Of a stretch of 64,000 nucleotides of DNA, positions 1-9,174 are shown in pieces. The stretch spans positions 34,254 through 98,253 of the forward strand of contig VXYL01000091.1 in assembly GCA_009846005.1 (NCBI GenBank), in the 5' to 3' direction. The position numbers and the translations under genes are program-made. Below the pieces are notes generated by a model that was not told the origin of the DNA, did not search any database, and was given only the letters and a program-made list of their open reading frames with translations. This stretch comes from Gammaproteobacteria bacterium (GTDB taxonomy: Bacteria > Pseudomonadota > Gammaproteobacteria > Pseudomonadales > Azotimanducaceae). Each line of letters opens with the position of its first letter. The stretch's first letter is position 1.

Positions 1-1
1 A

Positions 2-145
<144 letters not shown>

Positions 146-148
146 AGA

Positions 149-1537
149 ATGTCACAAATCAATATGTTAAGGGCCTTATCGAACCTGATTCCTTTCCTAT
201 TGACCGCCGCGACGATGGCGGGCGAGGGCGAACGCAAACGCGGCGTGATCCTATTCGTGGGGGACGGAATGGGGGTCTCCACAGTCACGGCAGCGCGCAT
301 TCTCGATGGCCAGAACAAGGGATTGGCCGGCGAGGAGAACCTGCTGGCGTTCGAACACTTCCCGCATCTTGCGCTGGTGAAGACCTACAACGTCGACGCC
401 CAGGTTTCGGACTCCGCCGGGACGATGACGGCGCTTGTCACCGGGCACCGGACGCGGGCGGGGGTGCTGAGCGTGGGACCCGAAGCTGCGCGTGGGGATT
501 GCACAACTTCCAAGCAGCACGAACTCGTCACCCTGCTCGAGGAAGCGGAACAACGGGGTTACCGAACCGGCGTCGTTTCCACCGCGCGGATCACCCACGC
601 CACGCCGGCGGCCACCTACGCGCACTCCCCGGACCGGAACTGGGAACTGCCTGGCAGCGTCCCGGAAGCAGATCGCTCGCTGTGCACGGACATCGCCCGC
701 CAACTCGTGGAGTTCGCCCACGGAGACGGCGTGGATGTCGTACTTGGCGGCGGGCGTGCGATGTTCCTGCGAATTGACAGCCCCGACCCGGAGGACGCAA
801 CGATGAGGGGAAGGCGCCGGGACGGGCGGAATCTCGCTGAGGAGTGGGTCGCGGCTGCTGAGAGCCGGCGGTTCGTGTTCGACCAAGCGGGTTTCGACGA
901 ACTCCCCGCAACCGGCCAGGTGCTCGGCCTATTCGACCCGTCGCACATGGAATTCGAAGCGGACCGCGAAGGCGACGCCGGCGGCGAGCCCAGCCTTGCC
1001 GAGATGACGGCCTATGCCATCGAGAACCTAACGTCGGCGCAAGGGTTCTTTCTCGTCGTCGAAGGGGGGCGGATTGACCATGCCCACCACGCCGGAAACG
1101 CCTACCGTGCGCTCGTGGATGCCATCGCCTTCTCCGAAGCGGTGGCCGTGGCCGCGGAGATGACCGACCCCAACGAGACCCTTATCGTCGTGACCGCCGA
1201 TCACAGCCACACGCTGACTATCGCGGGGTATTCGGCGCGCGGCAACCCGATCCTGGGCTTTGCAGCCGGGATGGACGGCATACCGCTAACGGACACGGCG
1301 GGCGTCGCCTACACGACGCTTGGCTATGCCAATGGCCCAGGGGCAGGGCGTCCGGAGGCCGAACTTGCGCCCACCGATCCCAACTACCGGCAGCGCGCGA
1401 CTCATCCGATGCTTGCGGAGACCCACGCCGGCGAAGACGTGCCGGCCTACGCGACCGGTCCCGGGTCAGATGGCGTCGGCGGGGTCATGGATCAGCATGA
1501 ACTGTACGCCGTGATGCGTACAGTTCTGTTCGACTAG
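149..1537 (+). CDS. Alkaline phosphatase (PhoA superfamily)
   Basis: A 462-aa metal-dependent phosphomonoesterase, predicted to be exported. The N-terminus has a hydrophobic stretch (about residues 12-24) that fits a weak signal peptide. Metal-binding GDGMG lies near residue 40. The nucleophile motif is DSAGTMTA with Ser89 as the predicted phosphoserine. Downstream are [16 protein letters not shown] and, near the C-terminus, [15 protein letters not shown], the usual Zn/Mg ligand motifs of the family. Length is normal for a PhoA-type enzyme (E. coli about 470). It liberates inorganic phosphate from organic esters in the periplasm. It is followed 8 bases later by the AGCS symporter gene. No Pho box was recognised upstream, and the gene abuts gor. 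Confidence 0.9.
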   Translation: MSQINMLRALSNLIPFLLTAATMAGEGERKRGVILFVGDGMGVSTVTAARILDGQNKGLAGEENLLAFEHFPHLALVKTYNVDAQVSDSAGTMTALVTGHRTRAGVLSVGPEAARGDCTTSKQHELVTLLEEAEQRGYRTGVVSTARITHATPAATYAHSPDRNWELPGSVPEADRSLCTDIARQLVEFAHGDGVDVVLGGGRAMFLRIDSPDPEDATMRGRRRDGRNLAEEWVAAAESRRFVFDQAGFDELPATGQVLGLFDPSHMEFEADREGDAGGEPSLAEMTAYAIENLTSAQGFFLVVEGGRIDHAHHAGNAYRALVDAIAFSEAVAVAAEMTDPNETLIVVTADHSHTLTIAGYSARGNPILGFAAGMDGIPLTDTAGVAYTTLGYANGPGAGRPEAELAPTDPNYRQRATHPMLAETHAGEDVPAYATGPGSDGVGGVMDQHELYAVMRTVLFD

Positions 1538-1545
1538 CAGTTCCC

Positions 1546-3243
1546 ATGGACGCATTCACCATCGCCGTGGAGAACGTCCTTCTCGCCCTCGACAACCTGC
1601 TGGGCAGTGCGCTCTATTTTCCATACGTGCTGCTCGGTGTCGGCTGCTTTTTCACGATCTACCTGGGCTTTCCGCAGGTGCGCTACTTCAAGCGAGCTTG
1701 GGGCGTGCTGCTTGGCCGCCACACGCGGCCCGATGCCGAAGGCGACACCTCGCACCTGCAGGCGCTCTCCACGGCTTTGTCCGGAACCGTCGGTACGGGC
1801 AACATCGGTGGGGTTGCCTTGGCGATCTTCCTTGGCGGCCCGGCCGCCCTGTTCTGGATGTGGGCGACCGCATTCGTTGGCATGACCACGAAGTTCGTGG
1901 AAGTGACCATCTCCCACAAGTACCGGGTCAAGGACGACAAGGGCGAAATCGCGGGCGGTCCGATGTACTTCATGGAGCGCGGGCTGAACATGAAGTGGCT
2001 CGCCGTGTTCTTCGCCGCCGCCACGGTGTTGAGCACGATCGGCTCCGGAAACATGCCCCAAAGCAACAACATGGCGGAAGGGCTTTACGCATCATTTGAC
2101 ATACCAACGTGGGCAAGCGGTGTCGTGCTTGCTGGGCTTCTCGCCTTGGTGATCATCGGCGGCATCAAGCGTATCGCCCGGGTGGCGACGGCCATCGTAC
2201 CGGCGATGGGCATCCTCTATGCGGTGGGTGCCTTCGCGGTGTTGGCGACGAACTACCACGAGGTCGGTCCGGCGTTCCTGGCCGTTTTCGAGGACGCGTT
2301 CACGGGGTCTGCCGCGAGCGGGGGGTTCCTGGGCGCGACCTTCGCGTATGCGTTCAACCGGGGCGTCAACCGGGGTCTCTTTTCAAACGAGGCCGGGCAG
2401 GGATCCGCACCCATTGCGCACGCCTCCGCGCGGGCTGACGAACCGGTGTCCGAGGGCCTGGTATCCATTCTCGAACCATTCCTCGACACCCTGGTGATCT
2501 GCACGTTGACAGGTATCGTCATCCTGTCGTCCGGGGCATGGAAGGACAAATTCGACAACGAGTTCGACGGCTTCGACACTGTCTTCGTCGCCGGGGCGTA
2601 TACCGACTCCGAGCCGCAACACGTTGCCAGCCTGCATGCCTACTTGAATGGTGTTGACGCCGAGACGGTGACGCTTGACGGGGTCGCCTACGAAGTTGGG
2701 CAAGTCGAACGCGCAACGGGCGCGTTCGCGGTGGTCGACGGGCGCATCGAAGAAGACACCGTGACGATCCTGCACAAGCGGTCGGTCGCGGAGGACGTGC
2801 GCTTTCTTATGGCAGGGGGCTCGCCTTTCAGCGGAACGGTCGACGTGGAAAACGGTGCGCTGGCCACGCCAGGCGTGACGTTGCGTGGCAAATCCCTCGT
2901 GCACTCGGTGCGCTTGACGTCAGAGGCGTTCAAACGGAGTTTCTTCGGGGACTACGGCCAGTACGCCGTGACCATCGGTCTGGTGCTGTTCGCGTTCAGC
3001 ACCGCCATAGCGTGGTCGTATTATGGCGACCGGGCGATTACGTACCTGTTCGGAACCCGCTGGGTGATGCCCTACCGGGCTGCCTATGTGCTCGCGTTTT
3101 TCCTGGCGACGGTGCTGGATACGTCGCTGGTCTGGCTGGTGTCCGCGGTCACCCTTGCCTTGATGGCATTGCCCAACCTCTTGGGCATCGTTCTCCTCGC
3201 CAGGGAGATGAAGGCCGCCGTGCGCGACTACTGGCAGGATTAG
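1546..3243 (+). CDS. Sodium:alanine/glycine symporter (AGCS family) with a large extra loop
   Basis: An inner-membrane Na+-coupled amino-acid carrier. The N-terminal half carries family blocks such as [29 protein letters not shown] and the motif [15 protein letters not shown]. At 565 aa it is about 100 residues longer than typical AGCS proteins (about 450-480). The excess lies between a helix ending near residue 330 and the next one starting near 467. This is a soluble, acidic stretch of about 135 residues where a short loop is usual. The final helices ([19 protein letters not shown] onward) are intact. It is probably cotranscribed with the upstream phosphatase. The 3' end overlaps the convergent sppA by 4 bases (interlocked stop codons). 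Confidence 0.9.
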   Translation: MDAFTIAVENVLLALDNLLGSALYFPYVLLGVGCFFTIYLGFPQVRYFKRAWGVLLGRHTRPDAEGDTSHLQALSTALSGTVGTGNIGGVALAIFLGGPAALFWMWATAFVGMTTKFVEVTISHKYRVKDDKGEIAGGPMYFMERGLNMKWLAVFFAAATVLSTIGSGNMPQSNNMAEGLYASFDIPTWASGVVLAGLLALVIIGGIKRIARVATAIVPAMGILYAVGAFAVLATNYHEVGPAFLAVFEDAFTGSAASGGFLGATFAYAFNRGVNRGLFSNEAGQGSAPIAHASARADEPVSEGLVSILEPFLDTLVICTLTGIVILSSGAWKDKFDNEFDGFDTVFVAGAYTDSEPQHVASLHAYLNGVDAETVTLDGVAYEVGQVERATGAFAVVDGRIEEDTVTILHKRSVAEDVRFLMAGGSPFSGTVDVENGALATPGVTLRGKSLVHSVRLTSEAFKRSFFGDYGQYAVTIGLVLFAFSTAIAWSYYGDRAITYLFGTRWVMPYRAAYVLAFFLATVLDTSLVWLVSAVTLALMALPNLLGIVLLAREMKAAVRDYWQD

Positions 3244-5048
3244 TAGGTCGCGGTGGGACAGGCCTCGCAAAGGGCGTAGAGATGCCGGGGGTCGTTCAAG
3301 GACCCAAGCAAGCCCAGTTCCCGAACGAGAGCCCCGCCGAGAGCGCGTCGCGGCCACCGTGTCGTCGGTTCGATTCCGATGCCGTCGAGGAACTGCCGCA
3401 TGAGTAGCTCCTGCGTGGACAACGGTTCCTGCACGTAGCGGACCTGGTACCGATCGAGACTGGCGAGTGCGGCCGCGCTGGCGACCGCGTCGTCCAGATG
3501 GCCGAGTTTGTCAATGAGCCCATGCTCCTTGGCTTCCACGCCGAGCCACACGCGGCCTTGGGCGATGGCTTCCACATCCTCGGGCGCCAGGCTGCGACCT
3601 TCGGCGACGAGATCGACAAACCGTCGATAGCCGTATTCCACGCTCGACTGCAGGGTGCGAGCCATCGCTTCGCCGATGCCCGCCATGGGATCGAGAGCCC
3701 CGACAAACGGGCCCGTGGCTACGCCGTCGCGGTTGACGCCGATATGCCCCAAGGTCTCCTCGAAGGTCGGAACTATGGCGAATATGCCGATGGACCCTGT
3801 CAGCGTGGTTGGCGCGGCCCAGATTTCGTCCGCCGTCGCAGCGATCCAGTAGCCGCCCGATGCTGCCGTCCCCGCCATGGAGACCACCACGGGGGTGCCG
3901 CTGTTCTGGATCCGGGCAACCTCGGCCCGGATCATCTCGGCGGCGAAGGCACTGCCGCCCCCGGAATCGATCCGCAGCACGACCGCGCCGACTTGGCGAT
4001 CCTCCCGGATGTCCTTTAGGAGCCCGGCGACCGTGCCTGCCCCGATGAACCCGCGCGGTGCATCACCCATGACGATCGTGCCGCTCAAAGGGACGACGGC
4101 GACCGACTTGCCGAACAGCGGCGGCAGATCGACGTCCACGTAGTCGCCGAGGGTGACGTGCGCGAACGTGTCCGTGCCACCGGTTAGGTCCTTGAGACGG
4201 CTCGACAGGGCCTCCGCGTCGAGCAGGTGGTCGACCAGCCCGTACTCCAAGGCCAGGCGCGCCGTGTCGCCCCGGGTCCCGCGAAGCAGTTCGTCGTACT
4301 GGTTGGCGTAGGCGACAAGCTCGGCGCCTTCGAGGTTCCGGTTTTGCGCCACGCGTTCAACGAAGCTGCCCCATAACCGATCGACCATCGCTTGGTTCGC
4401 CTGCCGCGCTGCCTCCGACATGCCCGTGCGGGTATACGGTTCGACGAACGCCTTGTAGGTGCCCACGCGGAAGACGTGGATATTGACCTTGAGCCTGTCC
4501 AGGAGACCGCCGTAGTAGGTCCGGTAGGCGCCATAGCCCGTCAACGCGACCTCGCCCAGCGGATGCATTGCGATCTCGTCGGCGAAACTGGCGAGGTAGT
4601 ATTGATCGCGGTCGTAGAAGTCGCTCTTCGCAAGGATCGTCTTGCCTCCGGCGCGGAAGGACTCCAAGGCATCGCCGATGACCTCAAGCTGGGCAGGAGC
4701 GACGTAGCCAAGCGAAGAAGTGTCGAGAACCAGTGCCTCCACGAGGTCGTCCGCAAGGGCCTTGTCGATGGCCGAGAGGATGTCCTTGAGCGCCGTCTCG
4801 CGGATGGATGCGCCGCCCAAGAAGGCCAGGGGATCCTGGCCGCCAACCTGTTCGACAATGGCGCCATCGGTCTCGAGCAGCAGTGCCGATCCTTGGGTGA
4901 TCTCCACCCGACCCGTACCCGACGCGAAGATCATGATCACGACCAAGACGACGAGGACGACCAGCAGGTTGGCGAGGGTGACGCGCGCGAACGCAAAGGC
5001 GCGGGAAACGCCGGAGAACAGCTTGCCGACGACGCTCGCGATGGACAT
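3240..5048 (-). CDS. sppA: Signal peptide peptidase SppA, 67-kDa type
   Basis: A 602-aa membrane-anchored serine protease that degrades cleaved signal peptides. An N-terminal transmembrane segment ([20 protein letters not shown], about residues 26-45) is followed by two tandem SppA repeats, as in the long E. coli form. The catalytic Lys is predicted at K199 ([17 protein letters not shown]) and the nucleophile at S366 ([13 protein letters not shown]). Both match the Lys/Ser dyad split between the N- and C-terminal halves. The family usually has SPGGS; here the motif is DSGGGS, so Pro is Gly. The gene is alone on its strand, divergent from murF and convergent with the AGCS symporter. Confidence 0.92.
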   Translation of the reverse strand: MSIASVVGKLFSGVSRAFAFARVTLANLLVVLVVLVVIMIFASGTGRVEITQGSALLLETDGAIVEQVGGQDPLAFLGGASIRETALKDILSAIDKALADDLVEALVLDTSSLGYVAPAQLEVIGDALESFRAGGKTILAKSDFYDRDQYYLASFADEIAMHPLGEVALTGYGAYRTYYGGLLDRLKVNIHVFRVGTYKAFVEPYTRTGMSEAARQANQAMVDRLWGSFVERVAQNRNLEGAELVAYANQYDELLRGTRGDTARLALEYGLVDHLLDAEALSSRLKDLTGGTDTFAHVTLGDYVDVDLPPLFGKSVAVVPLSGTIVMGDAPRGFIGAGTVAGLLKDIREDRQVGAVVLRIDSGGGSAFAAEMIRAEVARIQNSGTPVVVSMAGTAASGGYWIAATADEIWAAPTTLTGSIGIFAIVPTFEETLGHIGVNRDGVATGPFVGALDPMAGIGEAMARTLQSSVEYGYRRFVDLVAEGRSLAPEDVEAIAQGRVWLGVEAKEHGLIDKLGHLDDAVASAAALASLDRYQVRYVQEPLSTQELLMRQFLDGIGIEPTTRWPRRALGGALVRELGLLGSLNDPRHLYALCEACPTATY

Positions 5049-5195
5049 GTCGAGTTCCCGCTGTGGCTGAATGGGGCATTGTCGTTGGCCCGGGCGCTTG
5101 AGCGCAAGCCGAGCCTATGTTCAAGTATCGATTCGCCCACTGTGCATTTGCCCGCCCATGACCAACAAAAACATGAAGTTGCAGGGCACACTTGC

Positions 5196-6560
5196 ATGAC
5201 TCGGCGGCTATGGTCATACCAAGCGCTGGCGAATGCCGTGAACGCAGGGAGTGCGGAAGGACCGGACGTTTTCGGTATCGGCATCGACTCGCGGTTGACC
5301 GAGCCTGGCGACCTTTTCGTGGCGTTGACTGGCGATCCGGGGCCGCGTTTCCAGCCGAGCACGCGTTCCGAACGAGACGGACACGACTACGCCAGGAACG
5401 CGGTCGAGAAGGGCGCGGTGGCGGTCCTAGCGCACCGCAACGGCGACTACGGGGCGCCGACACTGTTGGTCAAGGACACCCTTGACGGGCTGTGGGATAT
5501 CGGTCGCGCCGCGCGCCGACGCTTGGACGGTCCGGCGGTTGCGGTGACCGGTAGTAGCGGCAAGACCACCTTCAAGTCGTTCGCCGCGGCTGCGCTCGGT
5601 GCGTTCGCGACGTCGGGAAGCCTCAACAACCACATCGGCGTGCCGTTGTCGCTGGGGAGAACGCCGCGTGACGCCGATGCGGCGGTGTTCGAGATCGGAA
5701 CCAACCATCCCGGTGAAATCGAACCCCTGGCCCGGCTTGTGGAACCCGATGTCGCCGTCCTTTTGAACGTCCACCCGGCTCATATCGAGAACTTCGGTAG
5801 CTTGGAAGCCATTCGTCGCGAAAAGGTCTCGATCGCCAAGGGCCTGCGTTCCGGCGGCGTATTCGTCCATCCTGCAGCCCTGGTGCCCGACCACGATGGA
5901 CGCTGCCTGACGTTCGGGGCGGAACACGCAGCGGACGTTCGGCTCGTCGACGTGGACGGGGAGCGTGCCGAGATCGAGACGTCCGCCGGTCGGCTGCGCG
6001 TTCCCGTCCCCGGCGGCGGCGCGCATCGCGCGTTATCCGTGTGTGCGGTTGCCGCCGTGCTCGTCGCGCTCGAGGTGCCGCCCAAGTTGATGGACCGGCT
6101 GGGCCGCCTTACCGTCCCGCGCGGTCGCGGAAACCGCATCGAGGTGGACGGCGTGACCATCATCGACGAGAGCTACAACGCGAATCCCGCGAGCATGGCG
6201 GCGACGCTCGACGCCTTCTCTGCCGAGCCGCGGCGCCGTTTGGCCATCCTCGGCGACATGCGGGAACTGGGTCCGGATACGCCGCGCTATCACGCGCAGC
6301 TTGCGGAACACTGCAACGCTTTGGAGGGCGTCTTCTGTGTGGGTCGGGCGATTGAAGCGCTGTACAACGCCTTGCCCGTAGGACGGCGACTAGGCCTGAC
6401 CGAGCAGGCGGACGCGGAATTCGCCTCGTATTGCGCCAGGCGGTTGCAGCCTGGCGACCGCGTGCTCGTCAAGGGATCGAACACGGTTTTCTGGACCAAG
6501 CGCTTCGTGGCGATGCTTGCGCGGGAGATCGAGGGCCGCGGCGGTGGAGGTGCGCAATAG
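5196..6560 (+). CDS. murF: UDP-N-acetylmuramoyl-tripeptide--D-alanyl-D-alanine ligase
   Basis: A 454-aa Mur ligase adding D-Ala-D-Ala to the UDP-MurNAc-tripeptide, the last cytoplasmic precursor step of peptidoglycan. The N-terminal uridine-binding domain contains GIDSRLTEPGDLFVAL. The ATP loop is GSSGKTTFK, followed by SLNNHIGVPLSLGRTP and EIGTNHPGEIEPLA. DESYNANPASM then marks the C-terminal domain. The frame stays open upstream to 4392, but that part runs antisense through sppA. The ATG at 5196 (MTRRLWSYQAL) gives the normal MurF N-terminus. It is unusual that this copy sits alone rather than in a dcw cluster with murE and mraY. Confidence 0.93.
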   Translation: MTRRLWSYQALANAVNAGSAEGPDVFGIGIDSRLTEPGDLFVALTGDPGPRFQPSTRSERDGHDYARNAVEKGAVAVLAHRNGDYGAPTLLVKDTLDGLWDIGRAARRRLDGPAVAVTGSSGKTTFKSFAAAALGAFATSGSLNNHIGVPLSLGRTPRDADAAVFEIGTNHPGEIEPLARLVEPDVAVLLNVHPAHIENFGSLEAIRREKVSIAKGLRSGGVFVHPAALVPDHDGRCLTFGAEHAADVRLVDVDGERAEIETSAGRLRVPVPGGGAHRALSVCAVAAVLVALEVPPKLMDRLGRLTVPRGRGNRIEVDGVTIIDESYNANPASMAATLDAFSAEPRRRLAILGDMRELGPDTPRYHAQLAEHCNALEGVFCVGRAIEALYNALPVGRRLGLTEQADAEFASYCARRLQPGDRVLVKGSNTVFWTKRFVAMLAREIEGRGGGGAQ

Positions 6561-6692
6561 GCCTACCGCGAATCCTCGTCGCGGGCGCCGTCGGGGCCGG
6601 GCTTGTCCCGTGCCGCGGCCGCGGTCGCGTTCACGCGCGGCTGTCGAGTATGATCCCGGCTCAATCCGCTTGAAGGTCGAGCGTTCATTGGC

Positions 6693-7658
6693 ATGATCGT
6701 TGACGCCCAGGGACGACGATTCCGCAACTTGCGCGTCAGTCTGACGGCGGCGTGCAACTACGCCTGCACATATTGTGTTCCGGACGGAAAGCGCCTCCAG
6801 GCCGCAGTGGCCGAGTTGAGCGCTGCGGAGCTCCTGCGAGCCGTTCGTCTGCTTGTGGAGTCGGCGGGGATCGACAAGCTCCGCATCACCGGCGGCGAAC
6901 CGCTGCTGTCGCCGAAGTTCGACGAGTTCCTGCCGGCGGTCATGAAGCTGCCCCTGAAGGACGTTTCGGTGACGACGAACGGCCAGTTCCTACCGAGGAA
7001 GGCAGACTTGATCGCTGCGTCCGGCTTGAGGCGCATCAACGTGAGCCTCGACACGTTGAACGCTCTGAAATTCCGCAGCATTGCGAAAAGCGGCGACTTG
7101 GGGACGGTTCTTTCCGGCATCGACCGAATGCTCGCCGCCAACCTCAGGGTGAAGGTGAACATGGTGCCGATGAAGTCGGCGAACGTCGACCAGATACTGC
7201 CGATGCTGGAGTACTGCCTCGAGCGGGGCATTGAACTGCGCTTCATCGAACTGATGAACATGGGCCACCTCAAGTACAGCGCCACCTACCAGCGCGATTT
7301 CTTCGGCATGGACGACATCCTTGCCCTGATCGGACAACGCTACGAGTTTGCCCGTACCGATGCCGCGTACGACTCCACGTCCGTGCGCTACGAGATTCCA
7401 GGACGGGGCGTGTTCGGCATCATCGCGAACGAGTCCGAGCCGTTCTGCGCGTCCTGCACGCGCCTGCGCCTGTCCTCCAACGGCTATCTCTACGGTTGCC
7501 TGTCCAGCACGAAGCGGCACCCGATCGCCGATCTGCTTCAACTGCCTGACGAGGCGGCCAAGACGCTCCTGCAGACGCGCTTGATGGGTGCCCTTGGCGA
7601 CAAGCAGACGGTGCAGTTCAAGGGCGAAGTGACGGTCATGAAATTCATCGGCGGCTAA
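6693..7658 (+). CDS. moaA: MoaA-type radical SAM enzyme (GTP 3',8-cyclase)
   Basis: A 321-aa radical SAM protein with two predicted 4Fe-4S sites. The N-terminal CNYACTYC (C21, C25, C28) is the SAM-binding cluster. A second Cys set, FCASC plus GC (C252, C255, C269; C-x2-C-x13-C), is the MoaA substrate-side cluster. ITGGEPLL and the C-terminal Gly-Gly (KFIGG) also match MoaA, which converts GTP to 3',8-cH2GTP in molybdenum-cofactor synthesis. The usual LTDRCN context is altered to LTAACN, so a MoaA paralogue with another role is possible. No other moa gene is in the window. The DUF1285 gene follows 8 bases later. Confidence 0.78.
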   Translation: MIVDAQGRRFRNLRVSLTAACNYACTYCVPDGKRLQAAVAELSAAELLRAVRLLVESAGIDKLRITGGEPLLSPKFDEFLPAVMKLPLKDVSVTTNGQFLPRKADLIAASGLRRINVSLDTLNALKFRSIAKSGDLGTVLSGIDRMLAANLRVKVNMVPMKSANVDQILPMLEYCLERGIELRFIELMNMGHLKYSATYQRDFFGMDDILALIGQRYEFARTDAAYDSTSVRYEIPGRGVFGIIANESEPFCASCTRLRLSSNGYLYGCLSSTKRHPIADLLQLPDEAAKTLLQTRLMGALGDKQTVQFKGEVTVMKFIGG

Positions 7659-7666
7659 CGCACCGC

Positions 7667-8203
7667 GTGCCCGCGAGCGTACTCCAAACACTGCTCGACG
7701 CCGCGCAAGATCGTAGCCTGCCTCCGGTGGAGCGGTGGAACCCGCCCCGGGAAGGAGAGATCGACATACGGATCGCCGCCAACGGCGACTGGTACCACGA
7801 AGGCGGACTGATCCGGCGCTTCGCGATCGCGAAGCTCTTCGCGACCATCCTGCGCATCGACGACGGCGAGCACTTTCTCGTGACGCCGGCGGAGAAGCTC
7901 AGGATTCGGGTGGATGATGCGCCATTCGTGGCCACCGACATGGATACCGACGGCGAAGGCAAGGGGCGTCGCATCCTGTTCACGACCAACGTCGAAGACG
8001 TCGTCCTCGCCGATGCCGACCACCCGATCATTGTCGAGGATCGCAACGGCGAGCCGCGTCCCTATGTCGAGGTGCGGCGAGGATTGCGGGCGTTGATTGC
8101 ACGAAGCGTGTTCTATCGTCTGGCGGACCTGGCCTGCGAAGGACCCGACGGGGAGTTTGGCGTCTGGAGCAGCGGCACGCGATTCGCACTAGGCCGGTGC
8201 TAG
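7667..8203 (+). CDS. DUF1285 family protein
   Basis: A 178-aa cytosolic protein starting at GTG 7667. It shows the DUF1285 pattern: PPVERWNPPREGEIDIRIAA near the N-terminus, then GDWYHEGG and HFLVTPAEKLRIRVDDAPFV. The family is widespread in Proteobacteria, often about 180 aa, has a beta-rich fold, and has no established biochemical function that I can cite. It probably shares a transcript with moaA, 8 bases upstream. There is no signal peptide or membrane segment, and no sign of transfer or damage. Confidence 0.82.
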   Translation: MPASVLQTLLDAAQDRSLPPVERWNPPREGEIDIRIAANGDWYHEGGLIRRFAIAKLFATILRIDDGEHFLVTPAEKLRIRVDDAPFVATDMDTDGEGKGRRILFTTNVEDVVLADADHPIIVEDRNGEPRPYVEVRRGLRALIARSVFYRLADLACEGPDGEFGVWSSGTRFALGRC

Positions 8204-8301
8204 TCCGTTACCTCCGGTTACGGCGCGTTACATCGCTGGCGTTGTGCGGGCGGATCGCGAAGCGTAGGGTGCCGATGGGCGCGAACCGAGACATTTAGAT
8301 A

Positions 8302-8757
8302 GTGCAGGGCGTGGGCGTTCAGACGATATCCGGGTCCCCAATCCGTCGTTGGCACAGCTTGGTCGCGTGGCTTGTCGCCGCTGCCGTGTTGAGCGCAGGG
8401 TGCACCACCTTGAAGGCGAAGCGACTGCCGCCCGAGGCGTTGCAGGCGCAAATCCGCGACGGGTCAATCCTCCAAGCCGGCGACGAGGCCAGCATTGTCA
8501 CCGAGGACGGCAAGGAGCATGTCATCAAGGTGTCCGCCGTGGGACCGGACGAAATCGCGGGGACGGGGGACGGTGGCGAAAGCGTGACGGTCCTCATTGA
8601 CGACGTCCTCGCATTGCGGACTCGGGAAGTCTCCGTCGGACGCACTGCGGCGGTTGGCGTGGGCGTCTACCTGCTGGTCGCCGTCGTCCTACTCGCGCTC
8701 GCATTGGACGATTTGACTGAGGACATTGTGGATGCCCTATTGGGCACATCCGATTAG
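8302..8757 (+). CDS. Small lipoprotein with C-terminal membrane helix, paralogue 1
   Basis: An unrecognised 151-aa protein. After a basic start, a hydrophobic segment ends in a lipobox (VLSAGC), so it is probably a lipoprotein. The middle is a small beta-rich domain (DGSILQAGDEASIVTEDGKE ... IDDVLALRTREVSVG). The C-terminus has a hydrophobic helix (VGVYLLVAVVLLALAL) followed by an acidic tail. The start is a GTG at 8302; a second GTG (8311) is possible. The next gene encodes a clear paralogue with the same domain order and overlaps the end of this one, so the pair looks like a tandem duplication expressed together. Confidence 0.7.
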   Translation: MQGVGVQTISGSPIRRWHSLVAWLVAAAVLSAGCTTLKAKRLPPEALQAQIRDGSILQAGDEASIVTEDGKEHVIKVSAVGPDEIAGTGDGGESVTVLIDDVLALRTREVSVGRTAAVGVGVYLLVAVVLLALALDDLTEDIVDALLGTSD

Positions 8758-9163
8758 TCGTCCTGCGCGTGTTCCTCAACCGTGGCGCCGGAACCGCGTT
8801 CCGCGCCTCGGTTCCGCCTCCGCCCGTGTCGTCATTCTGTTCGGGTTCTTCTCATTGGCGGGTTGCGTCAGCATCCAGAAGTTCGAGCAACCACCGCCCC
8901 TCCTCCGGGACGCTCTTCGCAACGGCGAACTCGTGACGCCGGGTCAGCACGTGTCGGTTGTCACGGCAAGCCGTGGCGAGCTGGAGTTCAGGGTCACCGA
9001 AGTCGACCGGAACGTAATCCGGGGCAGGGAGGTGGAAGTCCCGATCGATGATATCGTCGCGTTGCAGACCCGCAGGATCGACTTCTTGGCATCGGCGAGC
9101 GTGGCTGCCGGCTGGTACGTCCTGATGGTCGCCACGGCATACCTGGCATTGGCGTTGCACTAG
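8732..9163 (+). CDS. Small lipoprotein with C-terminal membrane helix, paralogue 2
   Basis: A protein of about 143 aa paralogous to its upstream neighbour. An Arg-rich N-terminus and hydrophobic stretch end in a lipobox (FFSLAGC). The domain NGELVTPGQHVSVVTASRGE ... PIDDIVALQTRRIDF aligns with DGSILQAGDEASIVTEDGKE ... LIDDVLALRTREVSV of paralogue 1. A C-terminal hydrophobic helix follows (AGWYVLMVATAYLALAL). The ATG at 8732 overlaps the upstream gene by 26 bases; TTG 8726 is an alternative. Function is unknown. The repeated IDD(V/I)xALxTR block is the most diagnostic element for finding relatives. Confidence 0.65.
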   Translation: MPYWAHPISRPARVPQPWRRNRVPRLGSASARVVILFGFFSLAGCVSIQKFEQPPPLLRDALRNGELVTPGQHVSVVTASRGELEFRVTEVDRNVIRGREVEVPIDDIVALQTRRIDFLASASVAAGWYVLMVATAYLALALH

Positions 9164-9174
9164 GAACGCTGCGG

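Noticed and set aside
4392..5195. Long N-terminal extension of MurF (722-aa reading)
   Set aside because: The extension lies antisense within sppA, has biased composition, and the normal MurF start is the ATG at 5196.
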